Shown here: positions 1 to 7,983 of the stretch, piece after piece
Numbering within the stretch: the stretch's first letter is position 1
Layout: the number at the start of each line of letters is the position of its first letter
Assembly (NCBI GenBank): GCA_910586095.1
Contig: CAJUHQ010000067.1
Coordinates: 1-20,454, forward strand
Length of the DNA stretch: 20,454 bases
Direction: 5' to 3'
Origin: an uncultured Lachnospiraceae bacterium
GTDB taxonomy: Bacteria; Bacillota; Clostridia; Lachnospirales; Lachnospiraceae
Program-made: the position numbers and the translations under genes
Notes under the pieces: model-generated
The model's database searches: none
The model's input: only the letters and a program-made list of their open reading frames with translations
Told to the model about the DNA's origin: nothing

Positions 1-63
1 CTTTTCAGGCTATGTACGCAATCGTGTCTGGACTTTTTTCTAAAAATATTTTTTGCACCAATA

Positions 64-85
64 AAACAAGTTATATATCTTGTTT
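64..85. repeat. Short inverted repeat in gene-free left end
   Basis: Bases 1-167 contain no convincing gene. The only structure seen is a 7-bp inverted repeat (AAACAAG at 64-70, CTTGTTT at 79-85, 8-nt loop). On the minus strand it is followed by TATTGG, so it could act as a weak terminator for the small gene ending at 168, but the T-tract is poor. Confidence 0.25.
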
Positions 86-167
86 GTTACAGACTTTTGG
101 CACCATCTGTCCACTAAAAATAATTCTTCACTTTCATTTAATGATATTCATAAATTGGTACGGCGAA

Positions 168-389
168 TCATTGTGCTACTTGTGTTTGCGCCATCTGAAT
201 AATTTCATTGATTTCAAGTCCTGATCGCTCCACCACAAGACGAAGCTCATTCAATTCCTCCATCTTTTGCAACTCTAATAAATCATTGAGTTCATCTTTT
301 TCTTTTTTTATTCGTGTTGTCAGTGCTTCAATCAATTCTTCCTTCTGTGTTATTTTTTCCTGTAATGATTTTTTTACACCTCTTGCCAT
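168..389 (-). CDS. Small coiled-coil protein of unknown function, 73 aa
   Basis: I do not recognise the family. The protein is 73 residues, highly charged and almost wholly helical. A Lys/Glu/Leu heptad-like stretch at about residues 10-50 predicts a coiled coil, and a short amphipathic tail ends in Gln-rich sequence. The start beginning MARGVKK at 389 is chosen over an upstream in-frame ATG at 413, because AAGGAGA lies 5 nt before it. No signal peptide or membrane segment is visible. It stands alone: the neighbouring features are repeats, not genes. Small coiled-coil proteins like this (for example the DUF4315-type proteins of Firmicute conjugative elements) often sit in mobile regions, but I see no other mobility gene here. 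The reading frame and ribosome binding site make it credible as a real gene; the function is open. Confidence 0.7.
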   Translation of the reverse strand: MARGVKKSLQEKITQKEELIEALTTRIKKEKDELNDLLELQKMEELNELRLVVERSGLEINEIIQMAQTQVAQ

Positions 390-421
390 ATACGTCTCCT
401 TCATTTTATACACAAACCTTT

Positions 422-478
422 GACAACCTTAAAGTCGTAGAACAACGTTTTGGACCATATCACTATCAAAAGGTTGTC
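422..478. repeat. 9-bp inverted repeat upstream of the small gene
   Basis: GACAACCTT (422-430) and AAGGTTGTC (470-478) form a perfect 9-bp inverted repeat separated by 39 bases, just upstream of the 73-aa gene on the minus strand. It could be an operator or an RNA structure. Bases 390-555 hold no convincing promoter or gene otherwise. Confidence 0.35.
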
Positions 479-555
479 TTATATGTAGTACAGTATATGA
501 ACAAAAATGTAAAAATATACATACACATCCATTTTTTCTTAAATTTTTTGTGTAG

Positions 556-747
556 TAACTCCCATCTGCCTGCTTCAGCAGGCACTCCGATCAAGATGGG
601 TGAAATTTCAATTTCACACTAACTCCCATCTGCCTGCTTCAGCAGGCACTCCGATCAAGATGGGTGAAATTTTAATTTCACACTAACTCCCATCTGCCTG
701 CTTTAGCAGGCACTCTGATCAGGATGGGTGAAATTTCAATTTCACAC
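556..747. repeat. Three tandem copies of a 64-bp hairpin-forming repeat
   Basis: Three head-to-tail units of exactly 64 bp lie at 556-619, 620-683 and 684-747. Each unit can form an outer 7-bp stem (CCCATCT with AGATGGG) enclosing a 6-bp hairpin (GCCTGC-TTCA-GCAGGC), with a 3' bulge of about 10 nt. A second inverted repeat follows (TGAAATT-TC-AATTTCA). Copies 1 and 2 differ by one base, located in the second hairpin's loop. Copy 3 differs at three positions: one in the inner loop, one in the bulge, and one that turns a T-A pair into a T-G pair. All differences therefore spare the stems. There is no variable spacer, so this is not a CRISPR. It resembles REP/BIME-type palindromic repeats or a tandem structured RNA; no partner gene is seen. 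Confidence 0.95.
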
Positions 748-763
748 TATCTAATTAAAAAAT

Positions 764-812
764 AAAAGACCAAACTTTTATAACATTAAAAAGTTTTGGC
801 CTTTTATTTTTT
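764..812. terminator. Bidirectional intrinsic terminator
   Basis: A long imperfect hairpin (arms about 764-779 and 788-805, including CCAAACTTTT against AAAAGTTTTGG) is flanked by A/T-rich tracts that give a U-run in either direction. It begins 12 bases past the stop codon of the beta-propeller/GH28-like gene on the minus strand, so it most likely ends that transcript. It could also stop plus-strand transcription coming from the 64-bp repeats. Confidence 0.8.
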
Positions 813-823
813 ATAGTATTTTA

Positions 824-3217
824 TCATTCCATCACAATACATGCACGTGTGTTTCCAGACCTCGCAAGAATTTCACACTCCTCAATTAATACTTGATTCG
901 CATGTCTGACATAAAATCCATAAGCAGGCACATCTCCAAAAGCATTACATTCTGGATAATCAAACAAATTCTCATATACAGGTGTTTTCACATCTAATAT
1001 TTCTGTATTGTCCCTATAAACAGCCTGATACTGACGTATGGTAATGTTTTCAATCTTTCTCTCTACATTTCCAAGTGTTTCTCCTGTACAAAAACCAGTT
1101 AGAATACTAGGCATCTCAACATTCCATGCTTTTATATTTGTAATTTCGACATTCTGGATAGATCCACCATAATAACGCTCTTTTCGATCTGCATCATCCA
1201 TAAAACCAAATTTATTTCTCATATTCAGACAAATAAAGATTGGACAACATACCTGATCCATCTCTACATTTCGCACACGAATATTACGAATATGACTTCC
1301 ATCTGCCGATTCAATAGAAATACCAGAAACAGATCCTGGATAAATATCTGGCATTAGAAAACGACAATTTTCCAAAGTCACATCCTCAATATCAAAATAT
1401 GTCTCTGTGCCAATCTTAAAAGCATTCATCACCGAAAGTACAGTACAATCCGAAATGTGAATGTCTCGTGTAGGCCCCATAGGAACCTCTTCATCTGATA
1501 CATTGATCCCATCATGTCCTTGTTTCATAGGTGCCTTAATACAAATTCCATCATCAGCACAAGAAATAAAGCAATGCTTTACTGTGACATGACTACTACT
1601 CATAATATCAATACCATCTGTATTGGCCACATGGCGATTACCATTGATAACAACATCCTGTATTGATACATCCATACTATAATCAATGTCTAACGTCCAA
1701 TCTAATGAATCCTCAATAATAATATTTTCTATGTGTACATGCTCACACCCTCTGATCCACACTGTATACATAGGTCTTTGAATCGCAGGCAATCCCTCTC
1801 CATACTTATCTTCTGCATAACGAATTCTAGACCGATACGCATAACGAATTGTATCTACAGGATATCCCATTGGATCATATAATTGTGATGGCAATTTTGT
1901 GTAAGGTATAGGATGAAGCAATGGTTTTTTTAATGGAAGATACGCAAAATACTCTCCATTTCCAACAATCTTTCCACCACCTCTAATTGTTACATTTTTC
2001 CTGTTTACACAAGCTAACAACGCATCTTGGTAGCGTGACAAATCTTTTGAGGCACAAAGAGCAGAATCCATATCAATAAACAAGGTAGTATTGTCATACA
2101 ACTCAATAGTTCCCACACAATAGTGGCCACCTGTCACCAAGATCGTACCGCCTCCTGCATCTCTTGCTGCCATTGCTGCTGCTTGAAACGCTTCTGTGCA
2201 TAAGGTACTACCATCTGCCACCGCACCATACGCTCTAATGTCAAAAATAGGTCCTTGTGGTACTTCCTTATGAATATACTCAGAAAATGGCAAAGGCTTA
2301 TAATAATCTCCATCATAAACCACACCATTGTCCGAATAAGTTGCTTGGTCTTTCACAAAGGAAGTCCAATGACTTAAGTCCTTGCTCACTGCAAGAGCAA
2401 GACTGCTAGCTATTGCATCATTTCCCTTTTCCACACCCCAATAAAACAGTATGTAAAGCCCTAAACGTTCCTCCCATACCACACTACCACATCTGATACC
2501 TCCCTGTGCCCAATCCATATATGGAAAATCCAGTGTAAGCACCTTGGGTCCATCCTCACAAGGATGAAGTAAAAATTGTTCTATACTATCAATAGTAAAA
2601 ACACCGATTCCTTCTTTTTGATTGGCAAAAACTGTATACCCATCTATACATGGAACAATACACAAGCCTGAAAATTTTATAGAAGATGTACCTACATTAT
2701 GCCATGTATCCAAATCATTTGACCAAGATCTAGTTACACCAACATCATTATATAAACACCATATTCTGTCTGATTTTTCTTTATCTACCACCATAAACGG
2801 AAAACATTCCCCTTTTGCTGTTCTTGAAATAGAAAGCGCAAATGGTTCTGAAAAACAAATCAGATCTGTAGATTTTGATATATAGATAGCATACTCTCCT
2901 GTTTGCAGAGTACGTCCTTCAAAACAAAGATAATAGATTCCTTGAAATAATACAACGCTACCAAGATGACAAAATTCAATCTCTTCTTTTTCTTCAAATA
3001 AAATGCGTGGTTTCGTATATCGAAGTAATTCCTTGCTAGTACTTACCCCAATTTTTTTGTGGACATTTCCGTCTTCTGTCTTCTGTGTTACTGTATAAAA
3101 AAGATAATATATATCTTCCTTCAGACAAACAACTGGATGAGAATATCCTTCTTGATCTGTATGGCGCTTTAATACTGGCGCCTTTATCTTCGTAATATCA
3201 AAACAATCTGTTATCAT
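824..3217 (-). CDS. Beta-propeller/GH28-like beta-helix fusion, putative glycosidase, 797 aa
   Basis: Two domains are joined. Residues about 10-320 look like a five-bladed beta-propeller of the GH32/GH43 type (repeated YYLFYT/ILFYW-like strands, a SWSNDLDTWHN segment). The aspartate usually found in the first blade of GH43 enzymes appears to be replaced (SHPVVCLKED), so this domain may only bind sugar. Residues about 323-797 are a right-handed beta-helix of the GH28/pectin-lyase-like class, opening with FDIRAYGAVADG. The GH28 acids are present: N532-T-D534 and D555-D556, with the same 21-residue spacing as in fungal polygalacturonases. The usual GHG histidine position reads MNAFKIG and no RIK motif is visible, so substrate or mechanism may differ from classical polygalacturonase. 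No signal peptide is seen, so it is probably cytoplasmic. The start at 3217 is preferred over an ATG seven codons upstream because GGAGG lies 5 nt before it. It is the last gene of the transporter cluster. Confidence 0.8.
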   Translation of the reverse strand: MITDCFDITKIKAPVLKRHTDQEGYSHPVVCLKEDIYYLFYTVTQKTEDGNVHKKIGVSTSKELLRYTKPRILFEEKEEIEFCHLGSVVLFQGIYYLCFEGRTLQTGEYAIYISKSTDLICFSEPFALSISRTAKGECFPFMVVDKEKSDRIWCLYNDVGVTRSWSNDLDTWHNVGTSSIKFSGLCIVPCIDGYTVFANQKEGIGVFTIDSIEQFLLHPCEDGPKVLTLDFPYMDWAQGGIRCGSVVWEERLGLYILFYWGVEKGNDAIASSLALAVSKDLSHWTSFVKDQATYSDNGVVYDGDYYKPLPFSEYIHKEVPQGPIFDIRAYGAVADGSTLCTEAFQAAAMAARDAGGGTILVTGGHYCVGTIELYDNTTLFIDMDSALCASKDLSRYQDALLACVNRKNVTIRGGGKIVGNGEYFAYLPLKKPLLHPIPYTKLPSQLYDPMGYPVDTIRYAYRSRIRYAEDKYGEGLPAIQRPMYTVWIRGCEHVHIENIIIEDSLDWTLDIDYSMDVSIQDVVINGNRHVANTDGIDIMSSSHVTVKHCFISCADDGICIKAPMKQGHDGINVSDEEVPMGPTRDIHISDCTVLSVMNAFKIGTETYFDIEDVTLENCRFLMPDIYPGSVSGISIESADGSHIRNIRVRNVEMDQVCCPIFICLNMRNKFGFMDDADRKERYYGGSIQNVEITNIKAWNVEMPSILTGFCTGETLGNVERKIENITIRQYQAVYRDNTEILDVKTPVYENLFDYPECNAFGDVPAYGFYVRHANQVLIEECEILARSGNTRACIVME

Positions 3218-3400
3218 TATATCCTCCGATTTTAGCATATCAATCGTAATAGTTTAGATATTTTACTAATCAGCTTCTCAATCGCCTCATAATAAGATAA
3301 ATACCTTTAGTGCATCTATACTTGTTATACTCAAATACAGATGTACTACTGTTTAATTGTGGTCAGTACAATCAATGTGCTGACCCTCTCCACACATAAG
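3218..3400. other. Gene-free spacer, first part, with a GGTCAG/CTGACC hairpin
   Basis: The 383-bp gap between the two enzyme genes has no complete gene. This part holds a hairpin at 3361-3385 with GGTCAG and CTGACC arms. A short minus-strand open stretch at 3232-3306 reads like coding sequence but has no start codon. I find no clear promoter for the gene beginning at 3217; transcription may read through from upstream. Confidence 0.5.
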
Positions 3401-3401
3401 T

Positions 3402-3602
3402 ACAATTAGTAACAGTTCAGCCATGTCCATTCATAAATTGTCGGATTGTACAATCTGACAATCCATTTTGGCTATTGCCGACAACTTATTTCATGAGGGG
3501 CGTCCGCCCTATAAAATTGAATATACAAAGTGCCTTATGTGAACAAGCTCCCAATAGCATTTTGTATATCCAATTTTGCATGGCTGAATTGTTACTACAA
3601 TT
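3402..3602. repeat. About 200-bp element with terminal inverted repeats and nested hairpins
   Basis: Near-perfect inverted repeats of about 24 bp bound the element (3402-3425 and 3579-3602; both contain the CAGCCATG/CATGGCTG core, with one two-base gap and one G-T pair). Inside are a 26-bp palindrome at 3437-3462 (13-bp arms, one G-T pair), a small GGGGCG/CGCCC hairpin near 3496-3510, and a second long inverted repeat (AAAATTGAATATACAAA at 3513-3529 against 3561-3577, one mismatch). The right end overlaps the last two bases of the upstream gene's stop codon. It looks like a MITE-like insertion or a large structured RNA; no flanking target-site duplication is obvious. Confidence 0.8.
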
Positions 3603-6036
3603 AATCTATATATTGTGTCTCATCTTGACATTCTCTATATACAAGATGATATTCTTTTGCTTGTAGAATTCGTTCTTTTTCTTGATATACAGGATTACAG
3701 CTAACTGCATAGTCCATGAATTCTTGGAAGGAAGCATACTCTTTCTTTCCTCCGCACACACATAGATATGCCATACTATCTCCATAAACGCGCAACTCAC
3801 AATCAAACATCATATCATCATATGGTATCATCTTACCACTGCACCATAGTGCCAAATATCCATTCCCTTTTCTCATAAAAATCCACTGCCCAGAAAAAAT
3901 CACTTCATCAAAGCGTTTTACAGGACAATACACATGAGTGAAATGAATTGGATATGTCTGAGGAATATCATAAATGACTCCCAACATACCTGTCTTTTGA
4001 GAAATGGCAGGCATCACACCATTTCCATTCCAATATCCTGGACGCATCTCAGCCCACTCAGCAGTAGTTCCTGGATGGTTTGTAAAAATAACTGCCTCCC
4101 CATCTAATGCCGCATACCACATATGCTGTTGATATCCAAAAACACCTGGTCCAAAACAAGTGGTTCCATGGAAACACTCATTCAATGACTTGTTATACTC
4201 ATGAGTATCCATATCTGCATTGGGATTTTTTTGAATATTGGGCCACCGCTCATACTCTACTTCTCTAGGAGACTGTACAGAAGTCAGACAATACTCTGTA
4301 TTTTTCTCCAGAAAAATCCTTGCATTTCCTGACACATAGTTGACCTCTATGGTTTCTTGCATTTTTTGCAAAAGTCCTTCTGGAATCTGATACTTGCTAT
4401 CCGCCAAAAATGCCAGCCACCCTTCACCATAGGAATACGGCGCTTTTGGATCAATCATATTAATCATTGCCTGAGCTCCCTGAGAAAATGGATACAATAC
4501 ATCTCTGTATGTTCTTCCCATTGGTGCGATCACACATCCCTGAAAAGCTTGTGTACACAACATGCCAAGCAATTGGTCTGCAATTGCTGTTGCTCTTCTT
4601 GAAATCTCTTCCTCTGAAAAATCTATTACATTTAAGAGTGCAGCAAATGTCACACACATATAAACCGTACTTAAAAATTCTTCAAAACCATATGTTTCAA
4701 CATCTTCAAACCATTCTAACACTTTTTTGCGTCCATATGCACTCAATTCAGTTCCTGTCATTTTTGCGCGCACAAAATATGCATCTGGATAAAAAGTTCC
4801 GACATCCATTGCACAGGCATAAAACATTAGTGAATGATTCTCACTCCAAAAACACATAGCATCTGCGCCTTCCATATTCATCCAATACCGATAGCGCAAT
4901 AAAACCTCTTTTGTTCTCTCCTTAAGCAACTCATCCATCTCATAATGATGCATATATCGAAGCAGTCCACACATCAAAAAATCCGAACAATCCACACGCA
5001 AATCAATTAAACGCAATGTATCAAACAAATACTCTTTATCCTTAGGACTTTCCTGATGTAGATATTTACGTGCTAATATATTGCTAATAGCAAAACCAAA
5101 CGGTCCTCTATTTAAACTTCCTACTAAAGCAATTCGTTCCATAATCAACTGGAAATTGTCCTCTGTTGAAATTCCTTCTGGCGAGAACTTTGGCTTCAAA
5201 TGCCCTGTAATCTCCATACCTCTCGATAAGGTTACTTCCCCTACCTGTAAGCGTACTTGAACCGAACTTATATCCTCAGATAATTCAATCTGAGAACTTC
5301 CCTCAATTTCTTTCCAAGAAAGAGGCTCTTTTGTCACTTCATAATCAGGACTGTGTGCAGAACAACACAAAAATGTACCTTTAGGTGCTTCTTTGGGGAA
5401 CTTTAATATTCCTCCATCTAATGACAATCGATTCAAGAAATCTTGTGCCTCATACATTTGTTCTTGATAATCCTCATCTGGAAGTTGTACACGAATCGAT
5501 TCTACATGATCTATAATTTGCAGTCCTAAAATATTTCTGGTATCACGAACACCGAGATTTTCACAATCAAAATAGAGTACATTTCGCCCCTTCTTAAGAT
5601 GCAACTTTACCTTTTTGTGATGAATCGGCTTGTATACTGGAGAACTTTGCACTTCCTCTAATATCCCATTACAATATACTCCCACTGACATATATGTCCA
5701 GACTACTGCATTCACATCCATATCCTGTGGCACACAAAGCACAGTAGCCACTGCCATATGAATTTTTTTCAGGACAGAATAAAAATCTGAACAATCCACA
5801 AAACAATTGCCATATGCATAATAAACGCCCCATCCACAACCATTTTCTGCTGTCTGTCCTACCTTAGCTACAATCTCCTTCTTTTCTTCTCTTTGTGTTA
5901 CAATCTCCTTTCTAAGTATAGCTTCTAACTGTAACTGATTAGGATTTCGCGTATCTGTAACATAATCCGTAATTTGAGGACCTGCCAACATATACTGCAT
6001 AACGTAACCTTCTCTATTTAACTGCCACTCTCTCAT
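3601..6036 (-). CDS. Multidomain putative glycan-active protein of unknown family, 811 aa
   Basis: I cannot assign this to a named enzyme family. It shows three regions. Residues about 1-290 are strand-rich with sandwich-like domains. Residues about 300-620 are helical and repetitive, like an (alpha/alpha)-barrel, with CFWSENHSLMFYA at about residue 398 as a likely cleft motif. Residues about 640-811 are strand-rich again, with RPGYWNGNG and THVYCPVKRFDE segments. This layout recalls polysaccharide lyases and heparinase II/III-like proteins, but I see no diagnostic catalytic signature. There is no signal peptide, so cytoplasmic action is likely. The start at 6036 has AAGGAG about 13 nt upstream, rather far; an in-frame ATG twelve codons later (6000) has AGAAGG 7 nt upstream and is an alternative. 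It sits between the transporter and the GH28-like gene, which suggests a role in degrading the imported oligosaccharide. Confidence 0.75.
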   Translation of the reverse strand: MREWQLNREGYVMQYMLAGPQITDYVTDTRNPNQLQLEAILRKEIVTQREEKKEIVAKVGQTAENGCGWGVYYAYGNCFVDCSDFYSVLKKIHMAVATVLCVPQDMDVNAVVWTYMSVGVYCNGILEEVQSSPVYKPIHHKKVKLHLKKGRNVLYFDCENLGVRDTRNILGLQIIDHVESIRVQLPDEDYQEQMYEAQDFLNRLSLDGGILKFPKEAPKGTFLCCSAHSPDYEVTKEPLSWKEIEGSSQIELSEDISSVQVRLQVGEVTLSRGMEITGHLKPKFSPEGISTEDNFQLIMERIALVGSLNRGPFGFAISNILARKYLHQESPKDKEYLFDTLRLIDLRVDCSDFLMCGLLRYMHHYEMDELLKERTKEVLLRYRYWMNMEGADAMCFWSENHSLMFYACAMDVGTFYPDAYFVRAKMTGTELSAYGRKKVLEWFEDVETYGFEEFLSTVYMCVTFAALLNVIDFSEEEISRRATAIADQLLGMLCTQAFQGCVIAPMGRTYRDVLYPFSQGAQAMINMIDPKAPYSYGEGWLAFLADSKYQIPEGLLQKMQETIEVNYVSGNARIFLEKNTEYCLTSVQSPREVEYERWPNIQKNPNADMDTHEYNKSLNECFHGTTCFGPGVFGYQQHMWYAALDGEAVIFTNHPGTTAEWAEMRPGYWNGNGVMPAISQKTGMLGVIYDIPQTYPIHFTHVYCPVKRFDEVIFSGQWIFMRKGNGYLALWCSGKMIPYDDMMFDCELRVYGDSMAYLCVCGGKKEYASFQEFMDYAVSCNPVYQEKERILQAKEYHLVYRECQDETQYID

Positions 6037-6083
6037 TTTTATAACTTCGCTCCTTTCTCAATTTTCTCTGCATGGGTCTGTGC

Positions 6084-6112
6084 AAAAAAAGAGTTCCAAA
6101 ACCGGAACTCTT
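6084..6112 (-). terminator. Intrinsic terminator after the transporter genes
   Basis: Arms AAGAGTTCC (6089-6097) and GGAACTCTT (6104-6112) form a 9-bp stem with a 6-nt loop. On the minus strand it is followed by seven T residues (A-run at 6084-6090). It lies 19 bases past the stop of the second permease and 48 bases before the 811-aa gene, so downstream enzyme genes depend on readthrough or their own promoter. Confidence 0.85.
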
Positions 6113-6130
6113 CCTTATGTAAAACACTGG

Positions 6131-6997
6131 CTACCCTTTTACCGCTCCTGATGTAATACCATTCATAAAATATCTACTAAACATACAATAAATAATCAAC
6201 ATTGGTATAATAGCAATCGTTGCACCTGCAAACATAATATTCCATGCAGCAGTTCCATCACCAGCATTTTTCAACATATTTACACCAACAGTTAATGGTC
6301 TGAGTTTATCATTTGTCATAGTAAATACTAATGGCATAATATACTCATTCCATCCTTGACGGAATGACAATAATGCAATTGTTGCCATTACAGGCTTAAG
6401 CAATGGCAAAATAACCAGCCTGTATGTCTGAAAAAATGTACATCCATCAATCTTTGCCGCCTCGTCTAACTCCTTTGGAATAGTATTGACAAAACCACGA
6501 CTCAAAAATATGTATGTTGCCTGTCCACTACCAGCAGAGATAAAGATAACAGAAAGCAAACTCTGATTCATCTTTAATTTTACTGCTAGCTCAAACAAAG
6601 GACGCAGAGAGACAGAACCTACATTGATAAACATGAACATAACAAATAGTCCATAAATTAATTCTTTTCCCTTAAACTGTCTTCTGGAAAACACATAGCC
6701 TGACATTGTGGCCGTAACCAGAGAAATCAACATAACTCCTACTGCGAGGAAAACACTGTTGAGGGTATATGTTGCAAAATTCGCTTGCTGCCATGCATCC
6801 GCATAATTGCTAAATACCCATTTACTAGGGAAAATATTTGTTCCGCCTACCAAAAGCTCTGCATTTGCCTTAAAGGAACCAAATACAATGTAAATGACTG
6901 GAAAGATCGTCACCACTGCCAGCAAGACCATCAGAATCCACAATATCATTCTAACTATCTTAGAGCTTGTCGAATAGACTGCATGACCTTTTTCCAT
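6131..6997 (-). CDS. Sugar ABC transporter permease, CUT1 MalG/YtcP type, 288 aa
   Basis: Inner-membrane subunit of a binding-protein-dependent carbohydrate importer. A first hydrophobic segment at about residues 15-37 is followed by five more membrane spans. The cytoplasmic EAA loop that docks the ATPase is clear at about residues 177-200 (DEAAKIDGCTFFQTYRLVILP), with the conserved glycine and the I-LP ending. The start at 6997 is preceded by GGGGGGAA about 5 nt away. It follows the other permease with a 13-base gap and is almost certainly cotranscribed with it. The length fits the MalG-like family. Close relatives include the LplC/YtcP proteins found with uronic-acid or complex plant/host glycan systems. 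The substrate is not readable from the sequence. Confidence 0.95.
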   Translation of the reverse strand: MEKGHAVYSTSSKIVRMILWILMVLLAVVTIFPVIYIVFGSFKANAELLVGGTNIFPSKWVFSNYADAWQQANFATYTLNSVFLAVGVMLISLVTATMSGYVFSRRQFKGKELIYGLFVMFMFINVGSVSLRPLFELAVKLKMNQSLLSVIFISAGSGQATYIFLSRGFVNTIPKELDEAAKIDGCTFFQTYRLVILPLLKPVMATIALLSFRQGWNEYIMPLVFTMTNDKLRPLTVGVNMLKNAGDGTAAWNIMFAGATIAIIPMLIIYCMFSRYFMNGITSGAVKG

Positions 6998-7010
6998 CTA
7001 TTTTCCCCCC

Positions 7011-7937
7011 TTATACTACATCATCCAATTTTCTGGAAATACGCATATAAATAACGGTTACAATACCAACAATAATTGCTGCTACAACACTAAGCAGTGC
7101 TCCATAACCAATCTGTGGCTGTGAGCTTGCGCTTGAAGAACCAAAGATCAAATTATATATGTACAGGAACATAACCATAGAGCGATTACCAGGACCACCT
7201 TTAGTCAATACTAAGATTGCCTCATAATCCTTAAATGCACCTGTAATAGCCAACATCAAAATAACCTTTAAGACGGGCGATAGCATTGGTAACGTGATCT
7301 TAAAAAATGTCTGAAATCCATTCGCTCCGTCAATCTTCGCAGACTCATATACATCCTCGGAAATCCCATTCATACCATTGATAAAATACAACATGTAATT
7401 TCCAAATCCACCCCAGATTGCCATAATCGTTACTGCTGCCATGACCACACCTTGGCTAGTCAACCATTTGACGGGAGAGTCTATCAGATGAAGCTTTGTC
7501 AACATAGCATTTAACACACCATTTTGTGTTGCAAAGATAAAGGTAAAGATCATACCAGAAATAGAAGTACTAATAATGGTGGGCATAAAATATACCCCTC
7601 TAAAAATACTTGTTCCTTTCATGCGATTATTGAGCAACACAGCCACTACAAGAGCAAGGGGAATAATAAAGATTAGTTTATAACCAGCATACTCAAAGGT
7701 ATGGCCTACACTATTCCAAAACGTTTTATCCCCCAACATTCTGGTAAAATTTCGCATTCCTGTATAGTTGGCCGTAAACCCATTATAATCGTAACAAATA
7801 TATCGAAATATCCAAATAAATGGATAAATTGAACAAACACACAAAAAGATCACCGCAGGAGCCAGCATTAAACCTACCACTACGCTGTCTCTAGTAAATT
7901 TTGTTTTTTTCTTATTTACTGCATTTTTCGCACTCAC
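7011..7937 (-). CDS. Sugar ABC transporter permease, CUT1 MalF/UgpA/LplB type, 308 aa
   Basis: Second membrane subunit of the importer. It has a hydrophilic Lys-rich N-terminus, six predicted membrane spans and an EAA loop (YESAKIDGANGFQTFFKITLP) at about residues 190-212. I choose the GTG start at 7937, giving a protein that begins MSAKNAVNKKK, because AGGGGG lies 8 nt upstream. The upstream in-frame ATG at 7997 would add 20 residues, has no good ribosome binding site and falls at the foot of a 14-bp hairpin. The gene lies between the binding-protein gene and the second permease. Relatives work in MalF/MalG-style pairs with a shared MsmK-type ATPase; no such ATPase gene is in this window. 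Confidence 0.93.
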   Translation of the reverse strand: MSAKNAVNKKKTKFTRDSVVVGLMLAPAVIFLCVCSIYPFIWIFRYICYDYNGFTANYTGMRNFTRMLGDKTFWNSVGHTFEYAGYKLIFIIPLALVVAVLLNNRMKGTSIFRGVYFMPTIISTSISGMIFTFIFATQNGVLNAMLTKLHLIDSPVKWLTSQGVVMAAVTIMAIWGGFGNYMLYFINGMNGISEDVYESAKIDGANGFQTFFKITLPMLSPVLKVILMLAITGAFKDYEAILVLTKGGPGNRSMVMFLYIYNLIFGSSSASSQPQIGYGALLSVVAAIIVGIVTVIYMRISRKLDDVV

Positions 7938-7983
7938 GCATCGTACCCCCTGTTCCTCATATTTTAATGAATACTCTGGACCT

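Noticed and set aside
12..224. Plus-strand reading frame at the window edge
   Set aside because: No ribosome binding site, cysteine/phenylalanine-rich composition typical of AT-rich noncoding DNA, and it overlaps the 3' end of the better-supported minus-strand gene.
314..622. Plus-strand reading frame through the left end
   Set aside because: It runs antisense over the small coiled-coil gene and into the hairpin repeats, has no ribosome binding site and gives low-complexity protein.
556..747. CRISPR-like array
   Set aside because: The units abut with no variable spacers, are 64 bp long, and there are only three copies and no cas genes.
3475..3666. Plus-strand reading frame across the nested inverted repeats
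   Set aside because: It is made of the inverted-repeat element plus antisense of the 811-aa gene's end, with no ribosome binding site.
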